A stretch of 64,000 bases of DNA from Nectonema munidae (taxonomy: Eukaryota > Nematomorpha > Nectonematoida > Nectonematidae): NCBI GenBank assembly GCA_030549495.1, contig JAUIRK010000885.1, positions 992,001 through 1,056,000 on the forward strand, read 5' to 3'. Shown here in pieces: positions 12,546-23,169 of the stretch. The notes beneath the pieces are model-generated. The model was not told the DNA's origin. It saw only the letters and a program-made list of their open reading frames with translations, and ran no database searches. A program made the translations under genes and the position numbers. Position 1 is the first letter of the stretch, and every line of letters starts with the position of its first letter.

Positions 12546-14635
12546 CTTGAATAAGAGCGACACCTCTTTCTGTTGCATCATTTACTACATTTAAAGAGTC
12601 AACTCTCTGTTTTGCTTTCACATATGAATCAAAGTTTTTCCATTTTGATGGATCATTTTCCCCAAGAAAGTCTTCTGGGAGTTCAAGAAGAGAGAAAATT
12701 TTCTTAGTTTGGGTGGAGCAAAGGTCAGGCAGTTTCTTTCCCTATGGGTTGGGAAGCCAGATTTTTGGAAGTAAATCCTCTGAGCCCTCTACGTTATTCA
12801 TGTTTCTCACAATGGCAATCTTTTCTGAAGAATCTAATCTGTCATCAAAGAGTGCAAGACCAACGTTGACTTCACTTAGCTACCACAAATGACGGCTTAT
12901 TTTATTGTAAGCAGTTTGATTTGAGGACTTAAGGGTTTGAAGTAGCTAAAGATCATTCTTTGGAGCAGAAGCAGCATTTTGAGCGTCAAATCAAGCCCTA
13001 ATATAGTGCTTAGCAACAAAAAGACAAACTGCTTAATCCCTCTAGTTAGGCGTTCTATGCAACATGCACTTCTGCTTGATGACTCAAATTTTGTGAGAAA
13101 ATTTAAGAACTGCTTTTGAAACATCCAGATCTTAAAACAATTGCATGGGCCATCCAGCGTGCTCGATGAACAGCACAGGGTGTCATGAATCTGGGAAATT
13201 TATGGCCAGAAGGAACTTCTCCAAGAAATATGATCGTTAGTTGAAGAAGTTCTTTGTAGTCGTCTCGGGGATGGCTGTGTTTTAAGAGTTCTTGGGCATA
13301 CTGAATAATAGAATCGGCCCATGCCATAATATCGTTGACTGTGCTTCTGTCATCAGCTGCAGTGATGTACTCTGCTAAATTAAAATGAGGGCCAGGAGTT
13401 TCGGAACGTTTGGAACAATGTGATGTTCGGCCCACGGCATGCTTCATCAACCGAAGAAGAGTAAACTGCTTCCAAAACAAGTTCTAAGATATGATGTCGA
13501 CAAGCAAAATAAAGAAGGTGTTTATCAAGCATCTTTTCAATACAAACACACAAATACGGACTCCAGTATTAACAGCTGTAGTGTCAAAACACATTCCTTT
13601 AACATGCCCAATCAGATTCCACTCTTTTAAAGTTGAAAAAATGACCTCCGTTGTTTCTTCCGCCTTTGAGGTTTTCAGCATTGGAATTGCAATAATTTTT
13701 GAAATGCCATTTTCAGTTATCAAAATTGGCAGTCTGTCAATTTTAACTTTTCCAGTTAGATTCAGCATCAGCTTGGAATCCCAGTGAACTATCAGGGGAG
13801 TGTCGATCTTAAAGCTTTGCTTTATTTCTTCAGCACGTTGCTTCCTATGCTTAACACGAGTTGACCGAATGGCACTTGGACTAAGAGAAAGATTATTGAT
13901 GTCTTGTCCAAATTGCTTGGCAAATGTAATTAAAACACGACTTGCAGCACGATCGCTAAGGAGAGTTCTATCCAAGGCCTCAGCTACTTTAGATGAAACT
14001 GAATGTGTCCCACGCTTTCTTTTATGAGGCTGGGAATCAGAGAGCAGGAAGAAGAGAAAGATTTGAGGCTGGTTGTTTCAGAAACTGCAAGCATCTCCTG
14101 AATTGCTTTATGTTCCCTCTTCAATTCTTCTTCTATACGTTTTTTTTAATTTTTTTGGGAAGTCCTTGCAGTAAGTCGAGGCCTCCTATCTTTCCCGGAC
14201 GCCCCTTTTCACGTTGAAAAGCAAGAGACTCTCTATCCTCATCGATTGTTATAAGGTTCATGACATTAGCGTGAGCTAAGTCAAAAAGCTCTTCCAAGTC
14301 CTTTTTGAAATTTTGCTGTTTTTCTATGCTAGTAGCAGTCTAGTGTTGAATGCTTTTTTTTAAACTTTGTCAAGTTGTGTGTAATTTTCGCACATGGAGT
14401 ACCACTACAGGAAGATGTTTTGTAGGAATCCCCTCTGTAGACGAGATGTTCATTACATCTAGTGATATCTGATTCACACTTATAGTTAAAGTCTCATTCA
14501 TTTCCACGTGGAGAAACATCAAATAGCGAAGAATTTCTCCCTTAGAAGGAAGCTTTGACCAGGGATTGTTGGATTAGGAGATCCAATGAGCCATAGAGCT
14601 TTTTTGATCTAGTTCCAGAGGCCATTAATTTTTTT
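12546..14635 (-). pseudogene. Transposase-like gene of an unclassified invertebrate family, copy 1
   Basis: Minus-strand reading from MASGTRSKKLYG (14635) gives an N-terminal block LPSKGEILRYLMFLH, then LEELFDLAHANVMNLITIDE, a central block DRLPILITENG and VKGMCFDTTAVNTG, the motif LLYFACRHHILELVL, then DDYKELLQLTIIFLG, CAVHRARWMAHAI, SRHLW and VVNDATERGVALIQDF at the break with LINE fragment B. I recall this order from many repetitive hypothetical proteins in invertebrate genomes; I cannot name the superfamily. The single conserved acidic/CRHH pattern suggests a nuclease or transposase, which is inference. Several frameshifts and stops break it; the longest intact pieces are 13975-13484 and 13480-13103. 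The C-terminal tail is missing, probably removed or displaced by the LINE. A relative's N-terminus lies at 32891-33290. Confidence 0.75.
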
Positions 14636-14639
14636 TTAC

Positions 14640-15357
14640 AAAGTTATGATCTAAAAAAAACAACGGAATTAATTGTACCAAATTTTTTACCAATTAAAAT
14701 GAAATTTTTAAATATCTTTTTTACTTTATTTCATGAAAACAGTTGCAAAAAACTAACTGGTATATCCATTTTCAAGTATGTAGAATTTAATGATGTTCAT
14801 TTTTTATGAAATCAATAAAACCTGTCAAAATTGGTAGCTCTTGTTTCATTGGAAATTTATTTTCTTCAATGTGTGTTTGAAAAAACTTTTTAAGAATTTA
14901 TTTTGAACAGTTTTTTTCCTCTCTCAAAGCATTCTTATTAAAGAATCTTCTTGATGATCTTAGGCTTTTTTTAATCAGTATCGTGTATTTTATTATCAGA
15001 CCTGAATATTTGTCAACCAATCTCAGTTCAAAAAGTTCTCCAATTTCTTTATATAAAAGATTCTCTTCTTCACGCAAAAGGAAAAAGATGGACAAATTCA
15101 ATTTAAATTAAAAAATATCTTGATAGTGACTAAATTCTGACATATTGGCATTTGTGCCATTTTTGATAAATCTGACCTTTTCTATATTTTCAGATTTCCT
15201 ACCCATCTTAGTTAAATGATAATTGTATTTTGCTGATAAACTATAGATTTAAACTTCTTTTTCACGGTCAAAATCTTTTTTGAAGCATCCAATATTAGAT
15301 CTACACCACTTTCTAGTTCATTAGAACATGCTAGATCTTCAATTTAGTCAAGATACA
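14640..15357. other. No recognisable gene
   Basis: AT-rich spacer between the unclassified pseudogene and the Tigger element. The small minus ORF at 14898-15101 has no domain features. Confidence 0.5.
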
Positions 15358-15359
15358 TA

Positions 15360-15489
15360 CAGTAGAATCTCGCTACTATGCCCCCTCGGTACTATGCCAC
15401 TCTCGCTACTATGCCACTTTCACTCGGTCCGGACAAAATTCAGTAGAAAATAAACTTACTATGCCACCACCTAATCTCGCTATTATGCC
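15360..15489 (+). repeat. Left terminal and subterminal repeats of the Tigger element
   Basis: Five direct copies of a motif like CTCGCTACTATGCC, at about 15369, 15385, 15402, 15455 and 15476. The first is part of the terminal inverted repeat. Such arrays commonly serve as transposase binding sites; that role is inferred here. Confidence 0.85.
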
Positions 15490-15598
15490 ACTATTTATTT
15501 GTGTGTTGCGTTTTTTAATTATATTTCTCAACTTTTTTTACAAAATTAATGAATATATTTTTTTAGATTTATTGTTTTTATTTGCGTAAAAAATTAAC

Positions 15599-17154
15599 AT
15601 GTCAGATATAAAACGCAAGCGAACCGATTTCACTCTAAAGCAGAAAGAAGAAATTATTGATGCCGAAAAAAATGAGCCTAATCAGTCCAAGCTGGCCAGA
15701 GAAATAAGCAAGAAATGGGGTATTGAAGTGAAGAGAACTACGGTAAAAAGCATTCTCAGCAAAAAGGATGCAATCGAGGCTGCAATCAAAACTGGATTTT
15801 CATCGAAACGCGTTAAGTTGACGCAGGCTCACGATCCAAATCTCGATGAAGGGGTGCTCATGTGGCTGAAGCAAGCGAGAGGACACAATCTGCCTGTCAG
15901 TGGAAGTCTGGTCAAAGAAAAGGCAATGAAACTGGCCGAGATAATGCACATTCCGGGATTCATGGCAAGCGACGGTTGGCTGGACAATTTCAAAAAGCGT
16001 CACGGCATTACTTTTAAAACAATACAAGGAGAAGCAGGAGCGGTAAATTTGCAATCTCTTTTTGAGTGGCAACAACAGGTTCTCCGACTTTTGCTTGCAC
16101 AATTTTCTGCAGAAGACGTCTTCAATCTAGACGAAACTGGACTCTTCTGGCAGCTGCTACCAAACAAGACCATGGCTTTCAGAGGAGAGCGGTGCACTGG
16201 AGGTAAAAAAAGTAAGCAAAGAATCACTCTTCTGGTTGGAGCAAACATGAGCGGCAACGAAAAGCTTCCTCTTCTGGTGATTGGCAATTCAAAGAAACCG
16301 CGTGCCTTCAAAAACAAAAAATTCCGGTGACATACAAGGCAAATTCGAAAGCGTGGATGACGGCGGAGCTCTTCGAAGAAACATTGCGTGAGTGGAACGA
16401 GCGACTCGTCAAGCAGGGACGCAAAGTGCTGCTTTGTCTCGATAACTTCTGTGGCCACCCATCTGATCTCCAGTTCGACAATATAAAGCTGCTATTTTTT
16501 CCTCCTAACACAACATCAATCTCGCAACCAATGGATAAGGGGGTTATAGAGAGTCTCAAACGCCACTACAAGAAACTTTTGCTCTCTCGCAGGCTTGAAG
16601 CCATAGACGAGGAAAGAGAGTTTAAGTTCACGTTGCTTGATGCTCTACACGTTGCCCGGTATGCTTGGGAGCAGGTTAATAAATCGGTCATCAAAAACTG
16701 TTTTGTAAAAGCTAAGTTTGTGGAAGAAGAAATGGATCAGATTGAGCCAAAAGATGAAGAGTTGCTCGAGATTTGGAATGCTTTGCCTACTGAGGAAAAG
16801 ATGCACAATAACGAGGAGATTGAGCTAACTGACTTTCTCAATGCTGACGAGCGTCTCGCAACTAGTGGCTCTCTTCTGCTAGAGGAGATTGCTGAGGAAG
16901 TGCTGAAAAGCAAGGAACAAATTGAAAGCGAAGACGACAAGGAAACTATCGAATAGGAAGTGGTTCAATTCCAAGAAGCCCAAAGAGCGTGGAGCACTGT
17001 TCGAAAATTTATGCAGCATTGTAGCGTAAAGCTCAAAGTGATGCAAGCGTGCGATTGTTTAGATCAAGAAATGCTTGAGATCCGCCATATGAAAATGCGT
17101 CAGACAACCATTTTTGAGAGCTTTGGAATAGGACACAAATATATAAAAAAATAA
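15599..17154 (+). pseudogene. Tigger/pogo transposase, lightly damaged
   Basis: Starts at the first ATG after the left repeats (MSDIKRKRTDFTLKQKEE). Domains: a psq-type helix-turn-helix (residues about 1-60), a CENP-B/Tc5-type second DNA-binding domain (about 70-145, with GWLDNFKKRHGI), then the DDE nuclease with VFNLDETGLFWQ (first Asp), LLCLDNFCGH (second Asp) and QPMDKGVIESLKRHYKK (third Asp). Thirty residues separate the last two aspartates, the pogo-type DD30D spacing. Two lesions only: a one-base shift in an A-run near 16313-16321 joining the frames at 15599-16330 and 16327-16956, and an in-frame TAG at 16954-16956 before a further 65 codons with TTIFESFGIG. The TAG could be the natural end in some copies. 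An AATAAA lies near 17167. Confidence 0.93.
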
Positions 17155-17212
17155 AACTGTTTTTTAATAAATGTGATTTTATTTGAAAAAATAAGGCTAT
17201 TTTTACAAAACC

Positions 17213-17289
17213 CTCGCTACTATGCCACTCTCGCTACTATGCCCCTTTTGGTCGGCCCTGAAGGGTGGCATAATAGCGAGATTTTACTG
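17213..17289 (+). repeat. Right terminal and subterminal repeats of the Tigger element
   Basis: Two direct copies of CTCGCTACTATGCC (17213-17226 and 17230-17243) followed by the inverted terminal copy (17267-17289). The subterminal copies point the same way as those at the left end, so the two ends are not symmetrical: five sites against two plus the inverted tip. Confidence 0.85.
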
Positions 17290-17544
17290 TATTTTTTTAA
17301 TTATTTCTATTGATCACACGTTCTCTTTTCAATTAATTTTCAGATTGCTTCCTTCTCTCATACTAATTTTCAAAAGATTTTATAATACGTTTTGTTTTTT
17401 TTAAATAAATATTTCATATTTAAGATGATTGAAGAAAGTATTATAGGCCAAAATATAGAAAAAAAAGTATATTTTTACTATATGCATACATTACTAATTA
17501 AATTGTAACTTCCGGTTATTTTTTAACCGTATTGTCCAAAAAGG

Positions 17545-18130
17545 AGTACAGAAATAAAATTAGCATAGTCGATTTTGTATAATAACCGATATTTTATTTC
17601 AAAGAGATATTTTATTTTTTTGAAAATATTTTTGAAGACAGTATCTAGAAGTAAACCGCAAATCTGATTGAAGCTTTCAGATATTTAAAACCATAAATGG
17701 CAAACCTGAGTCCAAAAATGAAACCAGCATCTTCCATTTGGCATAAAAAAAGATCCAGCATCTTCCATTTGGCATAAAAAAGATATTTTATTTAAATTTT
17801 AAAAATATTTCTGTAGACATTAGACGTAAGTCGAACATTTGATTGACACTTACAGACATTACCTCTAAATTCCAAAAATGATTTCAGAAATAAAAATTAT
17901 CATGGTCGAATTGGTATACATGTAAAATTTGAAGGAATGTTTTGGTGACAATTTTTAGAAGTAAACTGCAAATTTGATTAACACTTATATGTATTTTCAC
18001 ATCCTGAATGTAAAAAATAAGTGCAGAAATGAAACCAGCATGATCGATTTGGTATTAAACATATATTTTATGTAAAATTTGAAGGTATATTTTATTAGAT
18101 ATATTTCTGATTAATCAAAATTTAATTGAC
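17545..18130. repeat. Degenerate tandem satellite, about four units
   Basis: Landmarks such as ATGAAACCAGCAT followed by GATTTGGTATAA, and AGAAGTAAACYGCAAATYTGATT, recur near 17550, 17720, 17890 and 18030, with a period of roughly 135-175 bp. Units are diverged and of uneven length. No coding content. Confidence 0.65.
17723..17784 (+). repeat. Local direct duplication within the satellite
   Basis: CCAGCATCTTCCATTTGGCA plus a following A-run occurs twice back to back (about 17724 and 17756), nearly identical. This is much younger than the surrounding satellite divergence, so it is a recent local duplication. Confidence 0.8.
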
Positions 18131-18311
18131 ATTTTCTACGATGATTATTATTGAAAAAATTAAATATATAACGTGTTATGCGTTCCAAACTGTATATAAT
18201 TATAAATTTTCACGGTAGTATATAATATAGATCCTAAGTTATACGGTTAACTAGAGATAATGTCAAAATTTTGCTGAAAAATTTCAATTTTTGATATTGA
18301 TTGACAGTTTT

Positions 18312-18460
18312 GGACATGAAAGGGTCATTCAACAACCATAAAAATGGGTTGAAAAGATGCAGCTAGCGATTTTAGGAAAAGTCACAAAATTTGAAGGGAT
18401 ATGATTCAGCCCATTTTTTACAATGAATTTTTTAGTGAAGGGGGGGGGGGCGTAAAACAC
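18312..18460 (-). repeat. Dispersed repeat, copy 2
   Basis: Reverse-strand copy of the sequence at 9822-9960, again bordered by a homopolymer (G on the plus strand). It ends close to the 3' side of the LINE at 18480-20850. Confidence 0.65.
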
Positions 18461-18479
18461 CCAGACTATGAGGGTTAGT

Positions 18480-20850
18480 TTTTGATGAAGTTTTGTGAGT
18501 CTGTAAAAAGTGTAGTGTATTGTAATCTTTAAAGGAGAACTTGTTTAGGCTTATGTAATCACATGCATGTAGGAGGACATAGAATTCTTTATAAAGGAAG
18601 GGAGGGATCGATGGCAGACGTTTTTGACTAAAAAGGGAAAGGAGAAGAGCCTTTTAAAGTGCAAAAACATTGAAAGATTTGCTTGCGTTTTTTGAGTTGA
18701 CTAGGAATATTCTTAGTGAATTTGAACTAAAGTTGGAGCGGGTCGTAATTAGAAGTATAGCGATGGATTTGATGGAGCAGTTGTGAAAAGAGAAAGGTAG
18801 TGGTGAGGAGGGGTGAAGTAAAGGTAGTTGATTGATTTTGGGTTGGATGAGAATGTTGTTGAGTTGAGACAAAGATTGTGGGAGTAAGGATTTGTAGTAA
18901 GTTTGAGAAGTAGTAATTGGAGTATTATGGAAATAGAGTGATTTCAGATATAAATTTGATTCGATAATGGTCATGATATATTTTTGGTAACAGTTTGCGT
19001 GAGATGAAGTGGTAAAGGAAGGCAGTTGTGAAGAATTCTAAGATTCTATTAGGGGAGGTTTTGTAGGCTCTGGTCATTGTGATGAGGCGGTGAATTTTAT
19101 TTAGATAATTTTCATATTGTCGTATTTTGTTAGTGTTCGGGTTTTTCGAAGCGTTTTGAGAGAGTGTTTTAGGGATTTTTAAAGTGAGGTATGAAAGGGA
19201 GTCCATAAGTCTGTGTGTTTTCTGCGTAAATATGGATTGGCTCGGGTGGGTAGTAGGATAGAAAGTTTAATTGTGTTGTTGAGGGCAAAGGCGTAGAATC
19301 AAATCACTGGGAGAATTTATGTGGGGAATAGTTGAGGAAAGTTGTGAACTTATTTGATTTAGGAAGGTGCTCCAGTGGGTTTGAGGTGGATTTTGGTTGG
19401 ATAATCTAGTGAAAGATTTTATTTGCCAATTTGTAATGACTTTTAATGTATTTTTAAAGCTATGGTCAGGTCAACATGGGAGCACACGGTTTTAATAGTA
19501 AATTTCAAGAAAGTGGGGTCTTTGGATGTATCGACTATGTAAAAATTGTGTGAGGGTAGGAAGGAGATGAGTTGAGCGCCACGCGCATTTTCTTTGTAGT
19601 CCCGCAGGAGAGAATGGCAATTGCAATCAGGGCTGATGATTAGGTGGTAATTTTTCTGGTAAAGAGGTGATGAGTTTTAAGATGCTGAGAAAACTTTAAG
19701 GGTGTGGCATATGTGTTGGAAGGGGGCGAATAGTATGAAAAGAAATGAGGTGAGTTTTCGCTAAATAAATATGTATTCTTGAGTTGAGTGTTGATGAATG
19801 AAAAAAGTGTCAAGATGATACAGGCTGAATAATGGGTTACTGCAGGGGCGTGTAGTACAGTGTAATTTGGAGGAATTTAACGGAAAGAAAATTTTTTGTG
19901 TATGGCTTGTTTATGGATATAATATCAAAAGAATTGGAGGTTCGACCAAGTTGTTTTGGAGTGGTTTAGATTTATATAGAGAAAGTTTAACAGAAAGGTT
20001 TTGAGTAAATTTTTGTGGTTTTCAATTAGGTTGGTAAAGTGTTGTAGTCGATAGGTGCACGAGTAGGAGAGGGCTAAATGTTGTTGTTTGCAATTAGACC
20101 TCTTTAGACATAGAGGGTTTATTCGAGTGCACTTAAGGATTTAATAAGGAGGGGGGGGGTTACTTTCGTAGAGTAGTTGTGGTAGTCTTGGGGTATTTCC
20201 TTAGGGATACTGGAAGTAGGAAAGTTTAGTAAGAAGATGAAATATCGTTGGTAGTGACAGTGTTTTTGTTCAATTTAGAAACAACAATGTCTTTTTCAGC
20301 GGTTGATGAGAATTGAAAATAGAGAGTTCCTTCGTTTGAGCTTCTGATGTTTTTTATGGTAAAAGGGTGTGATTTGGTGTTCCATCTTTTTGATTATGGA
20401 TTTTTTAGTCTATAATTTCAGTGCGGGATTTAGTTTATTGCTTAGGAATTATTTAGATTGGGAGTTTTCAGTCTAACTTTTTTCGTGGTTTAGGGGATAA
20501 GTTAGACGTAAATGGGTTAGTAATGATCTTTGGTTGGGTTGCAGCAGTTGAAGCATAACTGGTGGTTTTGAAATTGTGTATAGTGGTGAGGCACATAAGT
20601 TTACTTTCTAGGCTTGTTGCAATGTTTAAAAGGGTGTCAGATTTTAGTTTGTAGAATTTAATGCTGTCTTCAGCGAATAGTGAGAAATGAAGCAATCAAA
20701 GAGGTTGAAGATAATTTGAAAATTTTTTGGGTTTGACATTTTATTTCAGGACAGGATCGTTTAGGTGTAGGGGAGAGGTGTTCGTGTGGATAGTTTGTAT
20801 GGGGTTGTTTTCCATAGTTGGGGGAAGTTATAAAACAAATAAAAACAAGG
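18480..20850 (-). mobile_element. LINE with ORF1 and endonuclease parts, reverse transcriptase lost
   Basis: The plus strand is unusually G-rich here because the coding strand is the minus strand. ORF1 starts near 20815 (MENNPIQTIHTNTSPLHLN) and continues through FAEDSIKFYKLKSDTLLNIA (20695-20468). A zinc-knuckle-like stretch (CKQQHLALSYSC) lies near 20090. An apurinic-type endonuclease follows: LYINLNHSKTTW (about 20000), then DCNCHSLLRDYKENARGAQL, KDPTFLKFTI and VCSHVDLTIAL (about 19625-19445), which matches the DxNxHS, PTF and SxxDLT blocks of Jockey/R1/I-group LINEs. Further coding sequence (19206-18654) follows without any YADD box, so the polymerase core is deleted. Frames are broken repeatedly. 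Clade unassigned. Confidence 0.75.
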
Positions 20851-21019
20851 TAAAGGGAGATGAAGGAAAAATAAGAAAAGTTTAAAAATATTGCAGGTGT
20901 GGTTATTAGATTGATCTATGTGTGTGTAGGTAAGATATCTGTTATGTATAAAAAAATAAAATTAAAAAAAATATATTCTTGCGACGTTGGCAGCCATTGA
21001 AATTTTTTTGTGCTCTGTC
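20817..21019. other. 5' flank of the LINE
   Basis: Pyrimidine-biased on the minus strand, compatible with a LINE 5' UTR leading into the ORF1 start at 20815. The exact 5' boundary was not found. Confidence 0.35.
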
Positions 21020-21190
21020 AAAACGCCCAAAAACCAAAACACCCAAAACCAAAACGCCCAAAAACCAAAACGCCCAAAAACCAAAACGCCCAAAAATCAA
21101 AACGCCCAAAAACCAAAACGCCCAAAAACCAAAACGCCCAAAAACCAAAACGCCCAAAAACCAAAACGCCCGAAAACCAAAACGCCCGAA
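21020..21190. repeat. 16-bp minisatellite, 11 units
   Basis: Eleven copies of a 16-bp unit (CGCCCAAAAACCAAAA) with few changes: one CACCC variant, one AATC variant and two final units with CGCCCG. Because 16 is not a multiple of 3 and the unit has no stop in any frame, long spurious ORFs appear on both strands. Confidence 0.97.
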
Positions 21191-21208
21191 AATAATAATT
21201 CGGGCGTT
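21181..21208. repeat. Perfect 10-bp hairpin closing the minisatellite
   Basis: AACGCCCGAA, an 8-base AT loop (AATAATAA), then TTCGGGCGTT. The left arm is the last minisatellite unit, including its variant CGCCCG, so the array ends in an inverted copy of its own unit. Confidence 0.95.
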
Positions 21209-21209
21209 A

Positions 21210-22320
21210 CTATTTTTGAAGTTTATTCCATTTGGACAGTTTTCAAAACTGTAGATTTGACACGAAATGATAGTGATCAATTTGGTTGAAAGATAAAAGT
21301 GATCATACAAAAATACATTATTTCTTTGGTTTGAAAAAGAATTAAACTACCAATTTAAACAAAAAATTAGTTTGAAACCAGAAAAGATGTGACTAATTTA
21401 AACAGGAAAACAAGAATATAAATAATTTCTGATTTTGGTTCAAAATTTCAGTAGTTCGATTCGATAAGATTGATAAATTAGGAATCTTGTATCTGTTTTT
21501 ATGCATGTGAAAGAACAAAGTGTTAAATTTATATATATTCTCAGAAAAATATATAAGGTAATAATTAGAAAAAAGCGTAGATACAAGAAAAAATCTTAAA
21601 TTTTTAAATATTTTTTGTAGATTCAAGTTTCAGACGTTCTTGTATCTGATGTTTAAGCATTTTGACTCGAATTCCTAGACTAAATTATTGTTTGATGATA
21701 AACTGTCGATGATTGAAAAAGAAATCAATTCAAACTGTGTATCTCCAGATCAAGAAAGATTTATTCAAAGGCTTAGAGACAAACTAAAAATTGGCAATGT
21801 CATAAAACATTCAATGAGTAAGAATAGTTGTATTCTCTTTAAAAAATATGTATATGGTTTTCATGTGTCTTTCTTACAACAATTAGAGAAACTTATTTCG
21901 ATTCCAATTGTTGTATAGTCGTTGAAAAGACGCTCAAAAACGTTGAATTATTTTAACGATAAAATCTTTCAAAACTTTTTTTCAAGAGCATCCCAACTCT
22001 CTAGTGTTTGCATTGCTTTTTGATGATTTTGAAGTTGTTAAACCCATCGGCTAACAGAAACAAACTGCCCATGTTTTATCAGGCTTTATTAAATATCTCT
22101 CCTGAGTAGCGTTTTAGAATTTATTCAACTCAAACTACTTGCTATTATAAAAACAAGTCATATAAAGCACCTTGGTTTGAAAATCCTTTTATTGGATTTT
22201 ATTGAAAGTATGTAGAGCTTATTTTCAGATTTTTTAAATTAAAATTTGTAATGAGAAAAAGATGGTGTATGGAGTTCTTCACTGTGTTATTGCGAATACA
22301 ATAGCTTCCCAAATGCTAGG
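21210..22320. other. No recognisable gene
   Basis: Contains a 76-codon ORF (21688-21918, with DQERFIQRLRDKLKIGN) without a known family and otherwise AT-rich sequence. Confidence 0.4.
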
Positions 22321-22329
22321 AGGTTTCAG

Positions 22330-22870
22330 CCCCTAAATGTACACGAAAAATAGAAATCTAAAACGTATATGTGTAACAAAATTGAGCATCTTGTTGGGAG
22401 CAGTCCAAAAGAATAGGTGCATATTTAGTTGCATGAGGGAGATTTTTGTTAATTAAATGATGTTGTCTTGATTTTGCTAAATCTTTGACTCTCTCAAATA
22501 TCCAATTTCTTCTAAAAAGATATCCATTGAATGCTGCTACGCCTAGGATATTAAAAAATGCAAAAGAAGCCATCTAGCAGTTTTTCCTCGTCAAGTAGAA
22601 GTCTCAATGTTTTGATCAAATTGATCTCCATTTTTCTTTCCAAGATTAGAATCTAAAATCATCTGAGGTTTTTTACTAAATATGTTACTTATTTTATTCC
22701 CTGCGTAAAAAGAATGACATTTTTATTTTTTTGGTATATAAGAAACGAGTGATATTTTGTTTTCATGATCATAAAGAACCATTGAAGATCCAAGATTGTT
22801 TTTTGTTTCTCAAAATACAAAGTGAATTTCTTTCTTATGTGCGCGAATCGTTCCTAGTAGCGTTAAATTT
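22330..22870 (-). pseudogene. piggyBac transposase relic, second lineage, C-terminal half
   Basis: Reading the minus strand from about 22870: LLGTIRAHKKEIHFVF, SSMVLYDHENKISLVSYIPK, SKKPQMILDSN, then GDQFDQNIETST and RGKTARWLLLHF, followed by the C-terminal ORF at 22573-22358. This is the order of the piggyBac C-terminal half (GTIRxNK, LVSYxPKK, KPxII, the third-Asp region, RWP). The region normally containing GVD reads NGDQFDQ. Stops and frameshifts are frequent. Sequence is too different from the copies at 984-2660 and 62560-64000 to be the same subfamily. Lys-rich ORF 23165-22863 upstream may be part of it. Confidence 0.75.
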
Positions 22871-23169
22871 CTTTTTCAGAATAAAATAAGCACTTGTTTT
22901 GAAAATAAATATTACAAATTCGATTTCTTTTATGAAATGATCGTAGAGAATATTTTATTCCATTTTTTTCTTTATTTAGTTGCTGCACGTTATTTTTCCT
23001 TTTCGAAATCATTTTCTTCTGTGTCGGATATTCTCCATTTTCTTCCACGTTGTAATCATAATTTTCAAAATAATCATCATCACCATCATCATTTTTCTTT
23101 TTGATCCAGATTTTCAGCTTAAATAAGCTTTTCAAATACTGATGATATACTTTTTTGGTTTCCAATAGG

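Larger units (their letters stand above)
15360..17289 (+). mobile_element. Tigger/pogo-like DNA transposon, nearly whole
   Basis: A 1,930-bp element flanked by TA dinucleotides (15358-15359 and 17290-17291), the target duplication of the Tc1/mariner-pogo superfamily. The 23-bp terminal inverted repeats (15360-15382 and 17267-17289) begin CAGTA and match at 21 of 23 positions. One transposase gene fills the interior. The high match of the ends and the nearly open gene indicate a recent insertion. Confidence 0.95.

Noticed and set aside
13439-14217. Plus-strand ORFs at 13491-13787, 13800-14027 and 13993-14217
   Set aside because: Shadows of the minus-strand unclassified transposase-like gene, whose motifs are on the other strand.
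15800-16940. Minus-strand ORFs at 16102-15800, 16458-16000, 16559-16308 and 16940-16737
   Set aside because: Shadows of the plus-strand Tigger transposase.
21020-21190. CRISPR array
   Set aside because: Head-to-tail 16-bp units without spacers, in a eukaryotic genome.
20942-21310. Long ORFs on both strands over 20942-21310
   Set aside because: They are read-through of a 16-bp stop-free minisatellite; 16 is not a multiple of 3, so every frame yields a repeating peptide.
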